64,000 bases of DNA from Lobosporangium transversale (lineage: Eukaryota; Mortierellomycota; Mortierellomycetes; Mortierellales; Mortierellaceae), in NCBI RefSeq assembly GCF_002105155.1, contig NW_019029001.1, forward strand, positions 248,001-312,000, written 5' to 3'. Positions 22,591 to 33,845 of this stretch are shown piece after piece. The notes below the pieces were generated by a model. That model was not told the origin of the DNA. It saw only the letters and a list, made by a program, of their open reading frames with translations, and searched no databases. Made by a program: the position numbers and the translations under genes. Position 1 is the stretch's first letter. The number at the start of each line of letters is the position of its first letter.

Positions 22591-25500
22591 AAGGTCCTTT
22601 CGGTGGTCTTGATCCCTCTACTCCTCCTCCTCCTCCTTCATCTGAAAATTTCCTTTTTGTGGATCTGCTACTACCACCACCACTGCCACCACTACCTCCA
22701 CCGCCGCCACTACCGCTAGAAGCTTGGCCTTGAGTTCCTCCGTCCGGCGGCATATATTTTGAGGTCGTTTTTGCTCTCTTATCTGCGACTCACAGACCCT
22801 TGCGATGTTCTCAGCACCAACAGCATCTCGATCAAAGTATGCTTTACAATTTCGACAGTACTTGGATCGAAAAGGAACATTCTCCAATATACTGTCACAG
22901 TGAGGCCGTGGACACTTGGCAGATGTGTAGTATTCATGACAACCTGCAATGGGGTAGTCTAGAGATTTTGCCTGTTCGAGCCAGATTTAATACTCGTTAA
23001 AAAAGAGACTCAAAAATTGAATGTCATTGATCAAGGGATTTTTTTTTTACCTTTTCAACAAGCTTCTTCATCAATATCCCATGCTTCGATACTTGTCCTC
23101 GGTTTGTCTTGAATGATCCTAGTCCAATACAGATCACCGCATTCGTATTGGCATCTCTTCTTCTTCCATGGCTTCCGCCCGCAAGCTTCAGAATTGCCTT
23201 AATCACACAATCAACGCATCCGTTCTGTGCTTTTCTAATATCCCAGCTATTCCGAACAAACCACCCGTCATTATAGAATTCGACAAGCGCCCTATATTTA
23301 GTCTCCCTATTGTCGTCACTGGTCCCAGATCCACTGCTACTACTGGCCTCAACTCCACTGCTACTACCGGTCCCTGCTCCACTGCTACTACTGGTCCCAA
23401 CCCCACTACCAGAGAAACTACCTCCAGTACTTGATGGAGCTTGATTTAGCGGCAAGCTCATATAAGCGAAATACTGTGTTAAAGTAGGCCTTGAGAATGA
23501 CGGAATATTGCTTTCAAATCTCTGTAATTCCTCTTCTAAGCTTTCGCCTCTCTAGCTCGCCCTGAAACTTCTTGGATGGTTGTAAAGATACGCTCTAGAA
23601 ATCCGGAGGATCTCACGTTCGTTAGGTTTCCTTGGATCCAACTTTGCAATTGTCATCGAGTACCTCTCGCCTGGATCGATCCCAATGATAATGGTGCTTT
23701 CGGGGGGAGGGCATGCTGCCTGGGTGTCATATTTAACTTCTACATTCTCGAGGAGACGGGATCTCTGCTTCCAGTTGATCTCACGCCAAGGACTGGGACT
23801 CACCGGGGACAGTAGATTTGTGCTTGATGTACCTTCTTCGACTGCTTCTTCTCCCTCGTCGCCATCTAAGAATGGTTCATCAACTTCCAGCAAGTCAATA
23901 TCGCTGATACCCAGCAAGATATCGTCATCTTCATTTCCGTCGTCGTCTCCGTCATCACCACCATCACTTGCACCATGGCCTGAAGACGAGGTTCCCTGCT
24001 GAGCACTTGAAGAAGCCTGGACTGCTTGAGATCTTTGAGTATCCGAAGGTTGGGCAGCTTGCGAACCTCTACCTCTTTTTTGCTTCGATGTGTCATAGGC
24101 AAGAAGTGTTAGGGTAAGGCCGTTTGTAAAGAACGATGTCCGTAGTTTCCTTCTAGGGCCATCATCAGATTGCAGTCCAACGTCCTTGTATCCTTTCAAG
24201 GAAAACAGCTCCTGCAACAATATCCCCTTGTGGTTAAGGATCTTGTCCTCTGCAGCCCCCTTGGTACTCATGTTTAGTTCCAACAATTGGACTATTTCCT
24301 CTCGAACTGTTGGGTTAGACCGTAATATATCCAGGAGGCAGGCTTCCGTTAGGCAGAGAGACCGAGGCGAGAAAGCAGACGTAGGGAAATCCAGATATTT
24401 TTTGGCAGTTGCATTTTGCTCAAAAAAGAATTGGATGGAACTTCTTCCATCGCCTGGAATATCTATGTCAAACTAGACATTATATTGAAGAAATGATTAG
24501 GAACATTTCTATAAACATATTATAAGATTATATTTACCTGCACATTCCGATAGTGAGACCTTAGCGCTGCTTGAACAGGGACCATGACCATCCGAGACGA
24601 CTTGCTGATCACCAAATCGGGATAGATCTGGTTTAAAGGACCAAGCCCTGTCTTTGCATAGAAGTTTTCGTATGCTTTGAGCTGGGACGGCTTGGCTACG
24701 TTCCCTTCGCCTTTTTTCTTCACTTCTCTGCTATACCTAGATAATGGACTCATCACTCCGTGATACAACAACGCAGCAAGGCCGTAAATAAAGTCCCTGC
24801 TATCAAGAACTTCATCTAGGAGTTGTGGGAGATCAGCTGGATTGGATGGCCCAGTGGTAAGCAGGTTATCGACCCACAAGGCGCAGGCCCAGAAAGCTCA
24901 AATCCGTGCCTCATTCAACATTTTAATAAATGATTGAATGAGCCCTTGAATTGTTGCAGCAAGTTGCTCGGGATTGAGATTGGGATCGGAAGTAGAGTCC
25001 AGCTTGGCAACTACACATGTCTTTAACGTGCCCAGAGTTAATGCAACAGTGGGGTGAGCCCTCTTCAACCGTCGGTCCTCGGCAGTAGCCTCCTTCACTT
25101 TCCTGGTCTTATCAGTCTTTCTGATATACTTGACCTTCCCTTTGTTCTTCTTTTTTTTCTTCTTTTCCTCCTTAACCTCCTCTTCTTTGTCATCCTCTTT
25201 TTTTTCCTTTTCCTTTTTTTTGGGGGACTTTCTTTGATGGCTGGAGCTGACGGGACGGTCGTGTTGTTTGCAGTTGGTCAGGTCATATTTCTTAGGGGAA
25301 AGTTCCTTTTTCTGGGTAGGGAAAACAGGCCGATAGCGATTCGGCTTTGCGCGTTTAGGGATATAGAATCTAATTAGGCACAACAATGTCAAGGGTTAGA
25401 TGACTTTTTTTTTTTTTTTTTTTTTGTATATGCTTTGGAAAATGTTCATTTGAAGGAGCTTACCTGGGTTGAGGTTGATTATTTTTATTCTGGTACCTAG

Positions 25501-26485
25501 CAGATATCGCAGTCCTCATTCTATCATGGTAATGAAGGAATCTTTCAGCGGTTGGTTGCTGTGAAGCCTGGGTTTGGATCCTACCAAAGAAAACATTAAT
25601 TGAATGGTCAAACTGGCCTTCTGCAGGAGTTCGACGGCTACGGGCATGGACCTCACGAACATATGATACCGTCAACTTTACGGCATCAGTGTCAGTGAGC
25701 GCAGAGATAATCTCAGCATTTGTAGCAAGACCAAAGGTTGGGATATTTGGGGTGTAATCGTTATCGGATATAACGCCATAGACCAGGAGTTGACTGTCCC
25801 TTGAAAACCCAAGGGCTTGCAGGACCTCTTGTTTCTCATAGAGTGCAAACATGTGATGGCGACGAGGGATTGGACGAAGAACTCTTTTTATAGAAGGATA
25901 GATGAGAAGGTCAGAGTCCCCAGACACAGCGATACTGGTTGGTGTACATTTGGCGACAATACACACATCAGCTTCATTTCTACAATGGCAAATCACAAAG
26001 CTATTGTATCGACCGAATGGGGCCGCGAGCTCCCTCTTCTCGTTATGACTGAATGTGAAGAGCTGTCGAAGATTCTTTTTAATGGCAATCATATGGCTTC
26101 GAGATTCCCATTTGCCTTCATTGGACTTGGTTTCCATGTTGGCTATGAGCGTATCGAGTTTTGTATCCGCTGCTGTACGCTTAGCATCTCGGTCCCTATA
26201 GGCGCGCGTTTTTTCTTCGCAGCGAGGCCCATCAATGTGTATCGTCACTGTGGCAAGAGGACCAAAGATCTTTCGAATGATACTAGCCATAGCATGGCCG
26301 CAGGCAGTGAAAGAACTCTGCCGGCTGAATCTCCTTAGGATGATATTATGTATATCGCTGTGGAAAGTGCCAAGCAGATCCATCTCAAAAGATGAATGGG
26401 GTTCAGCAGCAAGCTCATGTACATCAATCTCCTTTGGTGGCAGGTCTCTCCTTGAAAGGTATGAATAGAGTCCTTTAATACCCAT
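22544..26485 (-). pseudogene. XPG/FEN1-like nuclease fused to Fanzor (copy 2, nearly intact)
   Basis: Exons: 26485-25464, 25369-24538, 24472-23051 and 22971 to about 22544; all three introns are GT-AG and keep frame, about 1230 aa. Residues 1-300 are XPG-like: start MGIKGLYSYL and acidic residues D36, D85, E171, D173, D190, D192 and D243, matching the seven FEN1 metal ligands in order. A Lys-rich linker follows, then a Fanzor: FFTNGLTLTLLAYDTSK, RuvC-I IIIGIDPGERYS (near 23670), VICIGLGSF in place of the usual RuvC-II Glu, HEYYTSAKC, zinc finger CPRPHC/YCRNC, and FDRDAVGAENIA. The HEYYTS Glu may be the relocated catalytic residue described for Fanzors. The exon 1/2 junction (CCCAG to ATTC) joins both halves in frame. 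Defects: TGA at 24898-24900 (copy 1 has CGA), TAG at 23552-23554 within a patch of three one-base insertions, and probably one lost base near 22758. Some may be assembly errors. Confidence 0.85.
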
Positions 26486-26709
26486 CTAGAGAAAGTATAG
26501 TGTAAAACAGTGCAAGCAATGTTGGTTTAAACGGCTAAAGATTGAAGCTGAAGTTGTTAGAGTAGAGATAGTTTACCTTTAAGAAAGCAAAAAGTTATGA
26601 TCTGTGAGGGGATGAGGATGTAAGAGTACGGGTGAGAGCGCGAAAGCAATGTCGTTGTAAAATGAGAGAGAGAGAGAGGGAAAAGAGAGGGAGGCAGGAC
26701 GTATTTATA
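26486..26709 (-). promoter_or_regulatory. Promoter and leader intron of the copy 2 fusion gene
   Basis: TATAAATA lies on the minus strand at 26709-26702, followed by CT-rich sequence. A leader intron runs from 26576 (GTAAAC) to 26486 (TCTAG), so the ATG is the first codon of the next exon. The same layout is recognisable in copy 1 at 15246-15561, where the TATA box and the acceptor (TCTAA) are mutated. Confidence 0.65.
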
Positions 26710-27029
26710 GGTGTATGAAAGAGAACGAAACAAAAGGCTGATGAATATGGAACAACTCGCATTTAAACTAAAAAACAAGATTCTCAGCGACAAGTTTTAA
26801 CTTTTTGGATTTTGAGTATTGTTTACAGCTCTTCTCCAATCATCTACATTTACCAAATCAAGCCTTCGCCATGACAATCAACAAGAAATAAAAAAAAAAA
26901 AAAAACAGACTTCCTTACGTCCCCCTTCGGTATGTGTATCTGTCTGAACACGTCCTAACTGACATCCTCTCGACAATCCTTCCAAGGCTGCAGTGTTTGA
27001 ATGTGTACAGGGAACAAAAGAAGTCTAGA

Positions 27030-27545
27030 TACAGGCTCTCTTTGTGACATTGAAGGAGATCGCATGTTTCATGGCTATCGAGACAAGGTACCCCTACAGG
27101 CACAAGACAAAGGTATAACTCGGTTCAAACTCAAAGGAACGACTTTACCAATGGCCTTGTTCTGAATCCACTTGCCTATGACACAGTCCAGACGAAGAGA
27201 CAGCAGCAGTCTGACGTAGATGAAGAAGATCTCAGCCAGGAATTGAAACTTTCTCAAGGATTCCTTAACACGGCGTGTTTTAAAGGCAGCCGGTGAAGGC
27301 CTGATAGATGAAGACTACGCAAACATAAGCTGGAAGAGGGGCCCCAAACTTCTTGAAAACGTTGGACTCATATTCCATGAGCCAGGGCGATGCTCATTTG
27401 CAAATACCACAACTACCGTCTAATGCGATCCTGGTATTGTTAATGCCCTTACGTTTTCTTCGCTAGACCGTCACAACCCTGACCTGCGTCAAACGGTGAA
27501 GGTGAGAAGTAGGCTCGTCAACAGCCTGTGTGCCTTATATGCGTT
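27030..27545 (+). pseudogene. Relic of a second, divergent Fanzor
   Basis: Plus-strand frames with stops show NDFTNGLVLNPLAYDT, VQTKRQ, then SWKRGPKLLENVGL and CDPGIVNALTFSSLD. These align in order with the copy 2 gene (FFTNGLTLTLLAYDT, NWKQRSRLLENVEV and GIDPGERYSMTIAKLD). CDPG is the RuvC-I motif; the codon two before the CDPG aspartate is TAA, where a sense codon is expected. A possible splice donor GTGAGAAG follows at about 27501. The zinc finger and DRD region are not found. The sequence is too divergent from the minus-strand gene to be a simple inverted copy. It points toward the right inverted repeat, as the fusion gene points to the left one. Confidence 0.65.
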
Positions 27546-27599
27546 GCACCAATGCTCACTGACAGGTTGAGCCTAAACTCGAGATACCAAAATAGCCTT

Positions 27600-28003
27600 C
27601 TTTGAATCCATGGAGGAAAGACACCAAGCCGGCAACAACAATAGGATATGATCAGTTGCATATTTCACAGTACACGTGTTACATGAAAATTTATAATACA
27701 GACATACTAACAGCTCTATGTCCCATGGTGTGGTGCCCGAGACAAACTTGCAGTTTTATTTTGATACAAATTTGGATAAATGCCCCATGGATGTGATGTG
27801 TGAACCCACATCCTATTCTCACTTCTGCTCCCTGGTTACTATTCGTCTGTCTAAAATATTTCATGAGCTACTACAAACATGACTAGGTCGGGAAAGGCCT
27901 TCGTCTTGAAAAAGTTGTAAGTATTAGCTTGACAGTGCTTTCTTGACTAATCTCTTTATTTCTATGCTTGGTCTAGATGGTGTTTTTTTATGGGGAGGAC
28001 TAT
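27600..28003 (-). repeat. Element 2 right inverted repeat (interrupted)
   Basis: Two matching blocks, about 27628-27650 (CAAGCCGGCAACAACAATAG) and 27868-28003 (GACTAGGTCGGGAAAGGCCT, donor-like GTAAGTATT, TCTAGATGG, terminal GGGGAGGACTATT). They are separated by about 220 bp of unrelated sequence, so this repeat has an insertion or has diverged. Confidence 0.65.
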
Positions 28004-31000
28004 TTAGACAACATATAGACCCCACATATCCTAATCTATAATGAATTGGTTTGGTGATATTGTTGTAAAAAATAGGTATATCTTCGCTTAAGGGACAGAA
28101 AGATAGACACAAGCAGGAAAAGGCAGGACAAAGGGTGTCAACAAGGTTAACAAGAGAAAATAGAGTCAAATAACCTTGACTACAAACAGCACCATAGAAT
28201 GTCAAAAGATGGGAGCTTTATAGGTGAGCTCACAAACTGAGTTACCGGAAGACAAATGCTTGTTGTGAAAAGGGGAAAAAGATAAATGGCAAGATGAACT
28301 GCGGATGAAGAATAAGACATGTGGGGAAAACTGAAGACTTTATTAAGAAGGAAGTTTCTTTGGCTTTTATACTCGGTAGTTTCTAGGTGAGGCGGACCCG
28401 CCTATGACTACAAAGGCTTTGCGCAAAGATTCCTTTAAGCTGGTTCGACAGATTAGTGGATACAAGATAAACTGAAATTAATTTTAATGACCAGTTGACC
28501 AGTCACACCACTTGCAATAACAAGCGAGTCAATTGGCTGCCAATACATTTAAGAGTATTCAAAAAATATAAGGGATTGCGACCAAATGGAACTGGCTATA
28601 CTAACCTGTACAAGCCATAAAAGGATCGCGTGTGCCTGATTTCCATACTTTCTGATCTTAACATCCACGTGAAATGGAGTGAGAAACGATCACTATTTAA
28701 TAATAATGATCATTGTCTTTATAATTGCAATACTTGTTTATAAATCTAACTATTTTAGTAAAACGTTATAATTGAGCAAGAATTAACGTAATGTTTATCG
28801 TTAAGCTGTAATGTAAGAAAAGCTGTTTCAGCCAAGGAAGCACAGCATCCTTATATTGGGATTGTGAGTCTATTCAAGTAAGGAATGTTTCGCTGGGTGT
28901 CATCATATAACAAATGCAATTAAAATAGGCGGTGGCGATCATTGCGTAGAAATTATCCGTTTCTCCCTAGCCCGTTATGTTTCAGCATTTTTCACCGTCC
29001 AGCGAGGCGGGTTAACATAATAAAAATTAAGGAGAAAAGAGCCGATTTGTGTAAGGTAATAAGGGTCTAATATCACTCTCTAAGATGCATGTATAAATAT
29101 AAATGTAATAACATCAGCAATGAGCCTGCCAAGTTACCATAGTCTAGTGGGTTCGAGATTCAGAAACTCCACGAGACCAAAGTTGATGTATATATATATA
29201 TATAGTATATATAAATGTGTATGTATAAATGTAACGCTACTACATTGTTGACATTTAGCAACAAAAGCACAGATCGCCACAATGTGTATAAGCCAATATA
29301 GGCTATTTATTATAACATTTACAAGTCATTCACTCTGTTGATGGTAAGGCATCGATGAGGGACACCCTTTTTTGTTTGTGGCAACAAGGCATATCATGAT
29401 CGAATAAGAGTTATGGCAATAAACAAACAACCAACAAATGGACATGTCGACTCTCGACTCCCGCCAGCCCTGCCACCTCCTTTTTCTTTCAAAAATCTGT
29501 GACGTTAGATTGGTGGACAGATTCTGGCTCTCTGTCCATGCGACGCTTTGGTACGTTATATAATATGATTCTGTTCTCAATAGGAGCCCACATCGCTGAG
29601 AAAAAAGACCTGTTTTGTGGCGGTTCATTTTGATGTTTGAGATATTCATTTATAATATAAACATGTATATTACACATATATATATATATATATATAATAT
29701 TATAGGTATATATATAATATTATAGGTATATATATTTAAAGTAGAGGAATGATATGGTGGCTGATTTTACATGTGGAGGTTCACGACAATACGAGGTAGA
29801 CCTTAATGTTTATTACTTGTTTTAGATTTACTGAAGTTTATTCCTGTAATCTAACCTAGCCACGCATCTCGGCAGTTGGAAATCCCCCGAAATAAAGACC
29901 CTGCTCGGTCTATGCAGGTTCCAGCATGCATGGAGTTGAAGTGAAAGGAACTTCATCTTTTTATTGGTCTCCACAGACCGCGTTGCTGCGGGCTTTTTTT
30001 GAAAAAAAAAAAAAAAAAAAAAAAAAAGTACTTGAGTCCCTGATTTATCCCGTAAATCAACTTGGAATAGAATAAGTATACATCAAGGCTTACCATTAGA
30101 AGGCTGATTTTGTGGATAATTTTATACGGGATGTTTGAAAAGCAAATTGAATGCAGGCCTTTCTTCGCAGCTGCAACTGCTCCGAAAATCTGTGACTTAC
30201 CAAAAAAAGATTGTCGCATGAAGGTATATTTGTATACGGCATATGTATAAGGATTGGAGCATAATATGTAAAACGCATGAAAACGAAGAAGTGGGAGGAG
30301 TTGTGGAAAGGGATGATGAGGACCTATCTGCGGAATCACGAACCATGCACATTTGTTCAAGAATGCACTAGTCTATAGTACTTCATAATAGGGGAGGGAC
30401 AGATGGATGCGCGTGTGAAATGGACTGTAATAGAGGACCCTGATAAATATACAAATACACATATATATATATAATATATTATAAATGTTTGTTTAAATGT
30501 GTGATGCATGGTTGCTCTTTACATTGTGTAAATCATTGAGTGTCTTGAGTCCACACGCCTTTCATTAATTCCCTCATTCTCTGTTTGTGTCTCCTATCTC
30601 GTCATAGACTGCAGCCCATCGACAACAAAGAGGTGAGATACAAATTAAACAGTAGTCTATCCCTTTTCTTCTCTTGGGGCTTCTCTCATGCAGTCGTAAT
30701 CAGCGGCAGTTGAAAAACAGCAATCTTCATGTAGGGACCAGACTACAAATGTATGGTCCGGTTCAGTAGGTTACAACCTATATATTTTTACACAAAGAGA
30801 TGAATAAATTAATTTTGGTGGCTGACAACAAGTAAATTAATTGGCTACCAATACATCCGAAATAATCGGCTAGATTTGCCGGGTTATTATATATCTTATG
30901 AACCAGTACATAATCTCTATATATATATATATATATATACATGTATATGTTTATTATACATATATGGAATAAAGATTTTATAATTTGTACGTTGAACAGG

Positions 31001-32667
31001 CTTGTCCTTTGTTCTTTTGTGTGTTCTCAAATGTGATGATTTTGTATTAGATGTCTCTGATTATATATTATACGTATATAAATTTGCAAGCTTTGATGTT
31101 ACGGCTAACAAAGAGCCGATCATCTTGTGCTAACCTGTGCATGCTCATGCGCGTGCGTGCGTGAGTGTGATCGCAAAGACAACAAAATGAGTGGCATGGA
31201 GAGCATAAGATGCGAGACTAAGCTTTTATTTTTTGCTTGCTAAAAAAGGTTTGGCTGCTTCATGCAATGCAAGAGCCCCTTGTTTTTTTGCTCCTTCTTT
31301 TTTCCAGTTAAGAGGAGAGAGCAAAAAAAAAATTGAGCGAGGGAGATGTCATCGAACCAAAAGGACACAAAACAATCCATTGAATTAGACAAATATATTA
31401 TATATATACAAACGAGTTGTTCTTTCTCCTTTTTTTTCATTCAATTCCATGTGTGCGTGCGTGCACTGTATTCATCTCAACTCAGCTCAGCTCAGACAGC
31501 AACTCTTACTTTGAATATATTATATTATATATATATATATATACACATTTATATCTATTCAATTGTATTTAAATGTATTTTTAAATTATTGCGCGGCTTG
31601 TTGACCTGTTGGTTTCTATCAGTCCTACACCTCCTTGGTTCCTTTCTCCACCCAGCCAGTCTACCACCAGAAAGTAAAAAAGACATATCAAGATATATAT
31701 TATATCACTTAACTCCGCGCTAGACCATTAGGTACAGATATATATTATATATATACAATACTGACTATAGGCTTAAAGATTAAACTTAATAAATATATAC
31801 CCGCTAAAATAGGTAATCTGTTTAAATCATATTATAAATATGAACATATATGTCTAGCTTGCGTGTATTGTATTATAGTCTAGTTTAACAGCTGTCTATT
31901 TATTATATATATATGTATATAGTATATATATATATTAATTTATTATTGATATTGTCTCTATTTATTATAATTTATTATATAGATACTTTTCTCTATTCAG
32001 TTTCCATGTCCACTGTATATATATATTTGTAAATATATATATACAAGTATACCAAAGATACCAAAGTGTACACAAGATTTATATCCGCTTTGTTCCCCTT
32101 GTCTACATTTCCATTTGTGTGTCCAATGTCCTGTTTCCCATAGTCCTCAGTCCGTCCGTCCTCATCCAATCTCCGACTCACACGCTATTTTATCCTACTT
32201 TGTCTTGTCATGCTTGTTTGTTTTGCGTCTATTTGTTTATTTTTTGTTGTCTGTCTTTCTTCGTTCGTTCCTTTCTGTTTCTAGTCCCTTCCTTCCGGCT
32301 GACCGTTGTATCATTTTGCATTACATATTCTAATCCATACAAAACAAGCTCAATTATAAAGTATGTGAGCAATATCCGACTCAATACTCTCTTTCAATGG
32401 ATCTAATTCATTCCAATTCAATATTAGTCTACATTTTCAATCCTATATAAACCTGACCATACTTCTTTGTTTCCCTCTTTTTTTTTTTATACCTGCCGTT
32501 CTTGATCTTTTTATCCTTCCATTTCCGTCATTTGTTTTTCCTGTCAACAGCGTCCCGCTTGTCTGCCTCTCAGCGGGAAGAAATTTCAACTCCTTTATTT
32601 CCTTCCACCCTTTATTTCCCTGATTCACGTGATAATAATCAATCTATACATCTTTCGCACGCGTACT
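28004..32667. other. Long AT-rich region without supported genes
   Basis: 4.7 kb of AT-rich sequence with many (TA)n tracts (29190, 29670-29740, 30460, 30920, 31510-31550, 31730-32050). No open frame shows a recognisable domain. Near 28340-28370, read on the minus strand, a TATA-like box is followed by AATAAA about 30 nt later, as in small fungal LTRs, but no partner was seen. The last kilobase becomes CT-rich toward the orphan gene and probably contains its promoter and leader. Confidence 0.45.
29672..29736. repeat. AT-rich tandem repeat
   Basis: A (TA)n run, then a unit of about 20 bp (TATATATAATATTATAGG) repeated twice plus a partial copy. Confidence 0.8.
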
Positions 32668-33378
32668 ATGACCATGTCTCCCACACTTACTATGTCCTCA
32701 TCCTATTCATTATCACACCCTTCACAACTTACCAAGACCCATGCAACTCACACAGTCTTTCATAGCAGGACAAACAGCGAATCTTTCTTGTTCACACCTC
32801 CTCTCTCTCCTACTGAACAACAGCTCTTGGAGTTTCTAATCCCTGACATCGAACCATCAGAGTTGGCCGCCTATCTTTCGGCACCCACCACACCCGTCCT
32901 TTCTGACGTGTCATGTTTGATTGGACAGAGCCCTGTACTTGCCGAGGAGCATCCTATGTCCAGTGCTTATGTCAACAACCTTGAGACTGTTTATCCTAGT
33001 CCTGTTTGTGCAGCTGCCGCAGCCACGGTTGTTGCTCTAGATCGCTTAGATGGTGGAGATGTGTATCCCATGCTCTCCACCTCGCCTACAAGCCTTCAGA
33101 TGGACTCGATGCTTCATGCCAAGAAGAAGCGATGTTCTACCTATGCCTTCCTTGGTTCGGAGGATGAAGAAAATTGTGATGGATCTTCGGATTTTTCAAG
33201 TTCTCCCGTTTATGTGATGTCTAGCCGTAATTCCCGTAAACGTCTGATGCTCGAGCAAGCTTTCGTCAGTCCAGATGATGAAGAGAGCTGCTACGCCCAA
33301 ATTTTCCAAGGGACTTCCTCAAATGACTCGACATCTGATCTCTCAACTACTCTTGCATTTGATCTCGTCTTGGTTTAA
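32668..33378 (+). CDS. Serine-rich orphan protein
   Basis: An open frame of 236 aa from the ATG at 32668; the open frame itself begins at 32629. No domain is recognised. Composition is Ser/Thr-rich with proline-directed phosphorylation-like sites (FTPPLSPTEQ, APTTPVL), an acidic segment after KKKRCSTYAFLGSEDEE, and a basic patch SSRNSRKRLM that could serve as a nuclear signal. FTPPLSPTEQQLLEFLIPDI looks like a short linear interaction motif. This pattern fits a small regulatory protein. The coding bias, clean stop and T-rich 3' sequence, convergent with the TEX10 gene, support a real gene. Confidence 0.6.
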   Translation: MTMSPTLTMSSSYSLSHPSQLTKTHATHTVFHSRTNSESFLFTPPLSPTEQQLLEFLIPDIEPSELAAYLSAPTTPVLSDVSCLIGQSPVLAEEHPMSSAYVNNLETVYPSPVCAAAAATVVALDRLDGGDVYPMLSTSPTSLQMDSMLHAKKKRCSTYAFLGSEDEENCDGSSDFSSSPVYVMSSRNSRKRLMLEQAFVSPDDEESCYAQIFQGTSSNDSTSDLSTTLAFDLVLV

Positions 33379-33845
33379 AGGACCCCTATTTTCATTTTTA
33401 TTTTTATTTTTTCTTTTGTTACTTTTTTATTATTGTACAATTCGCGCGTTTTTTTAGCATCATCTGGCATTTTTTTTTTTTTCTTTTTTGTAAAATGATT
33501 GCTGTACAGTAGATATTTATCAATTTTGCTCTTTCTTTTTTATTGTTTTCTTGTAAGCTGTACATTGTAACATCGCTCGCTTTCATTTTTCACATTGTAG
33601 CAGTAGTAGTCTCGATAACAGAGTAGCAATCCAGACGCATTGTAACCATACTTTATTATTAAAAATATATTAAAAGAGGAGGAGAGCTTTCTCTTCCTCA
33701 GCTTTTTGGCATACTCAATGGCACTGAAAGCCACCATATAATAGATTATTTTACATTGCATGCATTGATATGGAGTGTTTCTTGGATATACAGTCTTGTT
33801 TCCTGAGGAAGATCAACTAGTTTTGCCAATAGAATGGTTTAATTG

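Larger units (their letters stand above)
22374..28003. mobile_element. Element 2: XPG-Fanzor transposon with two opposed Fanzor genes
   Basis: A 5.6-kb unit in the same family as element 1 but reversed. The left end reads TATAGTCCGTCCCATT and the right end, reverse-complemented, reads AATAGTCCTCCCCATAAAAA. The inverted repeats are more divergent and interrupted than in element 1. It contains, on the minus strand, a nearly complete XPG-Fanzor gene with promoter and leader intron and, on the plus strand, the relic of a second Fanzor (about 27030-27545) pointing at the right end. No transposase is present. The left end abuts the Asterix gene. Confidence 0.82.

Noticed and set aside
22618-22887. 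Val-rich C-terminus in the continuing zinc-finger frame
   Set aside because: The alternative frame gives a Gly/Ser tail with a basic STKRKF motif and fits copies of this type better, so a lost base near 22758 is more likely. Not certain.
23290-23440. Short repeat array as CRISPR-like or satellite
   Set aside because: It encodes the Ser/Gly-rich linker of the Fanzor; units are irregular, with no spacers.
29953-30360. 135-codon minus-strand ORF
   Set aside because: It runs through a long poly-A/T tract and has no recognisable motif.
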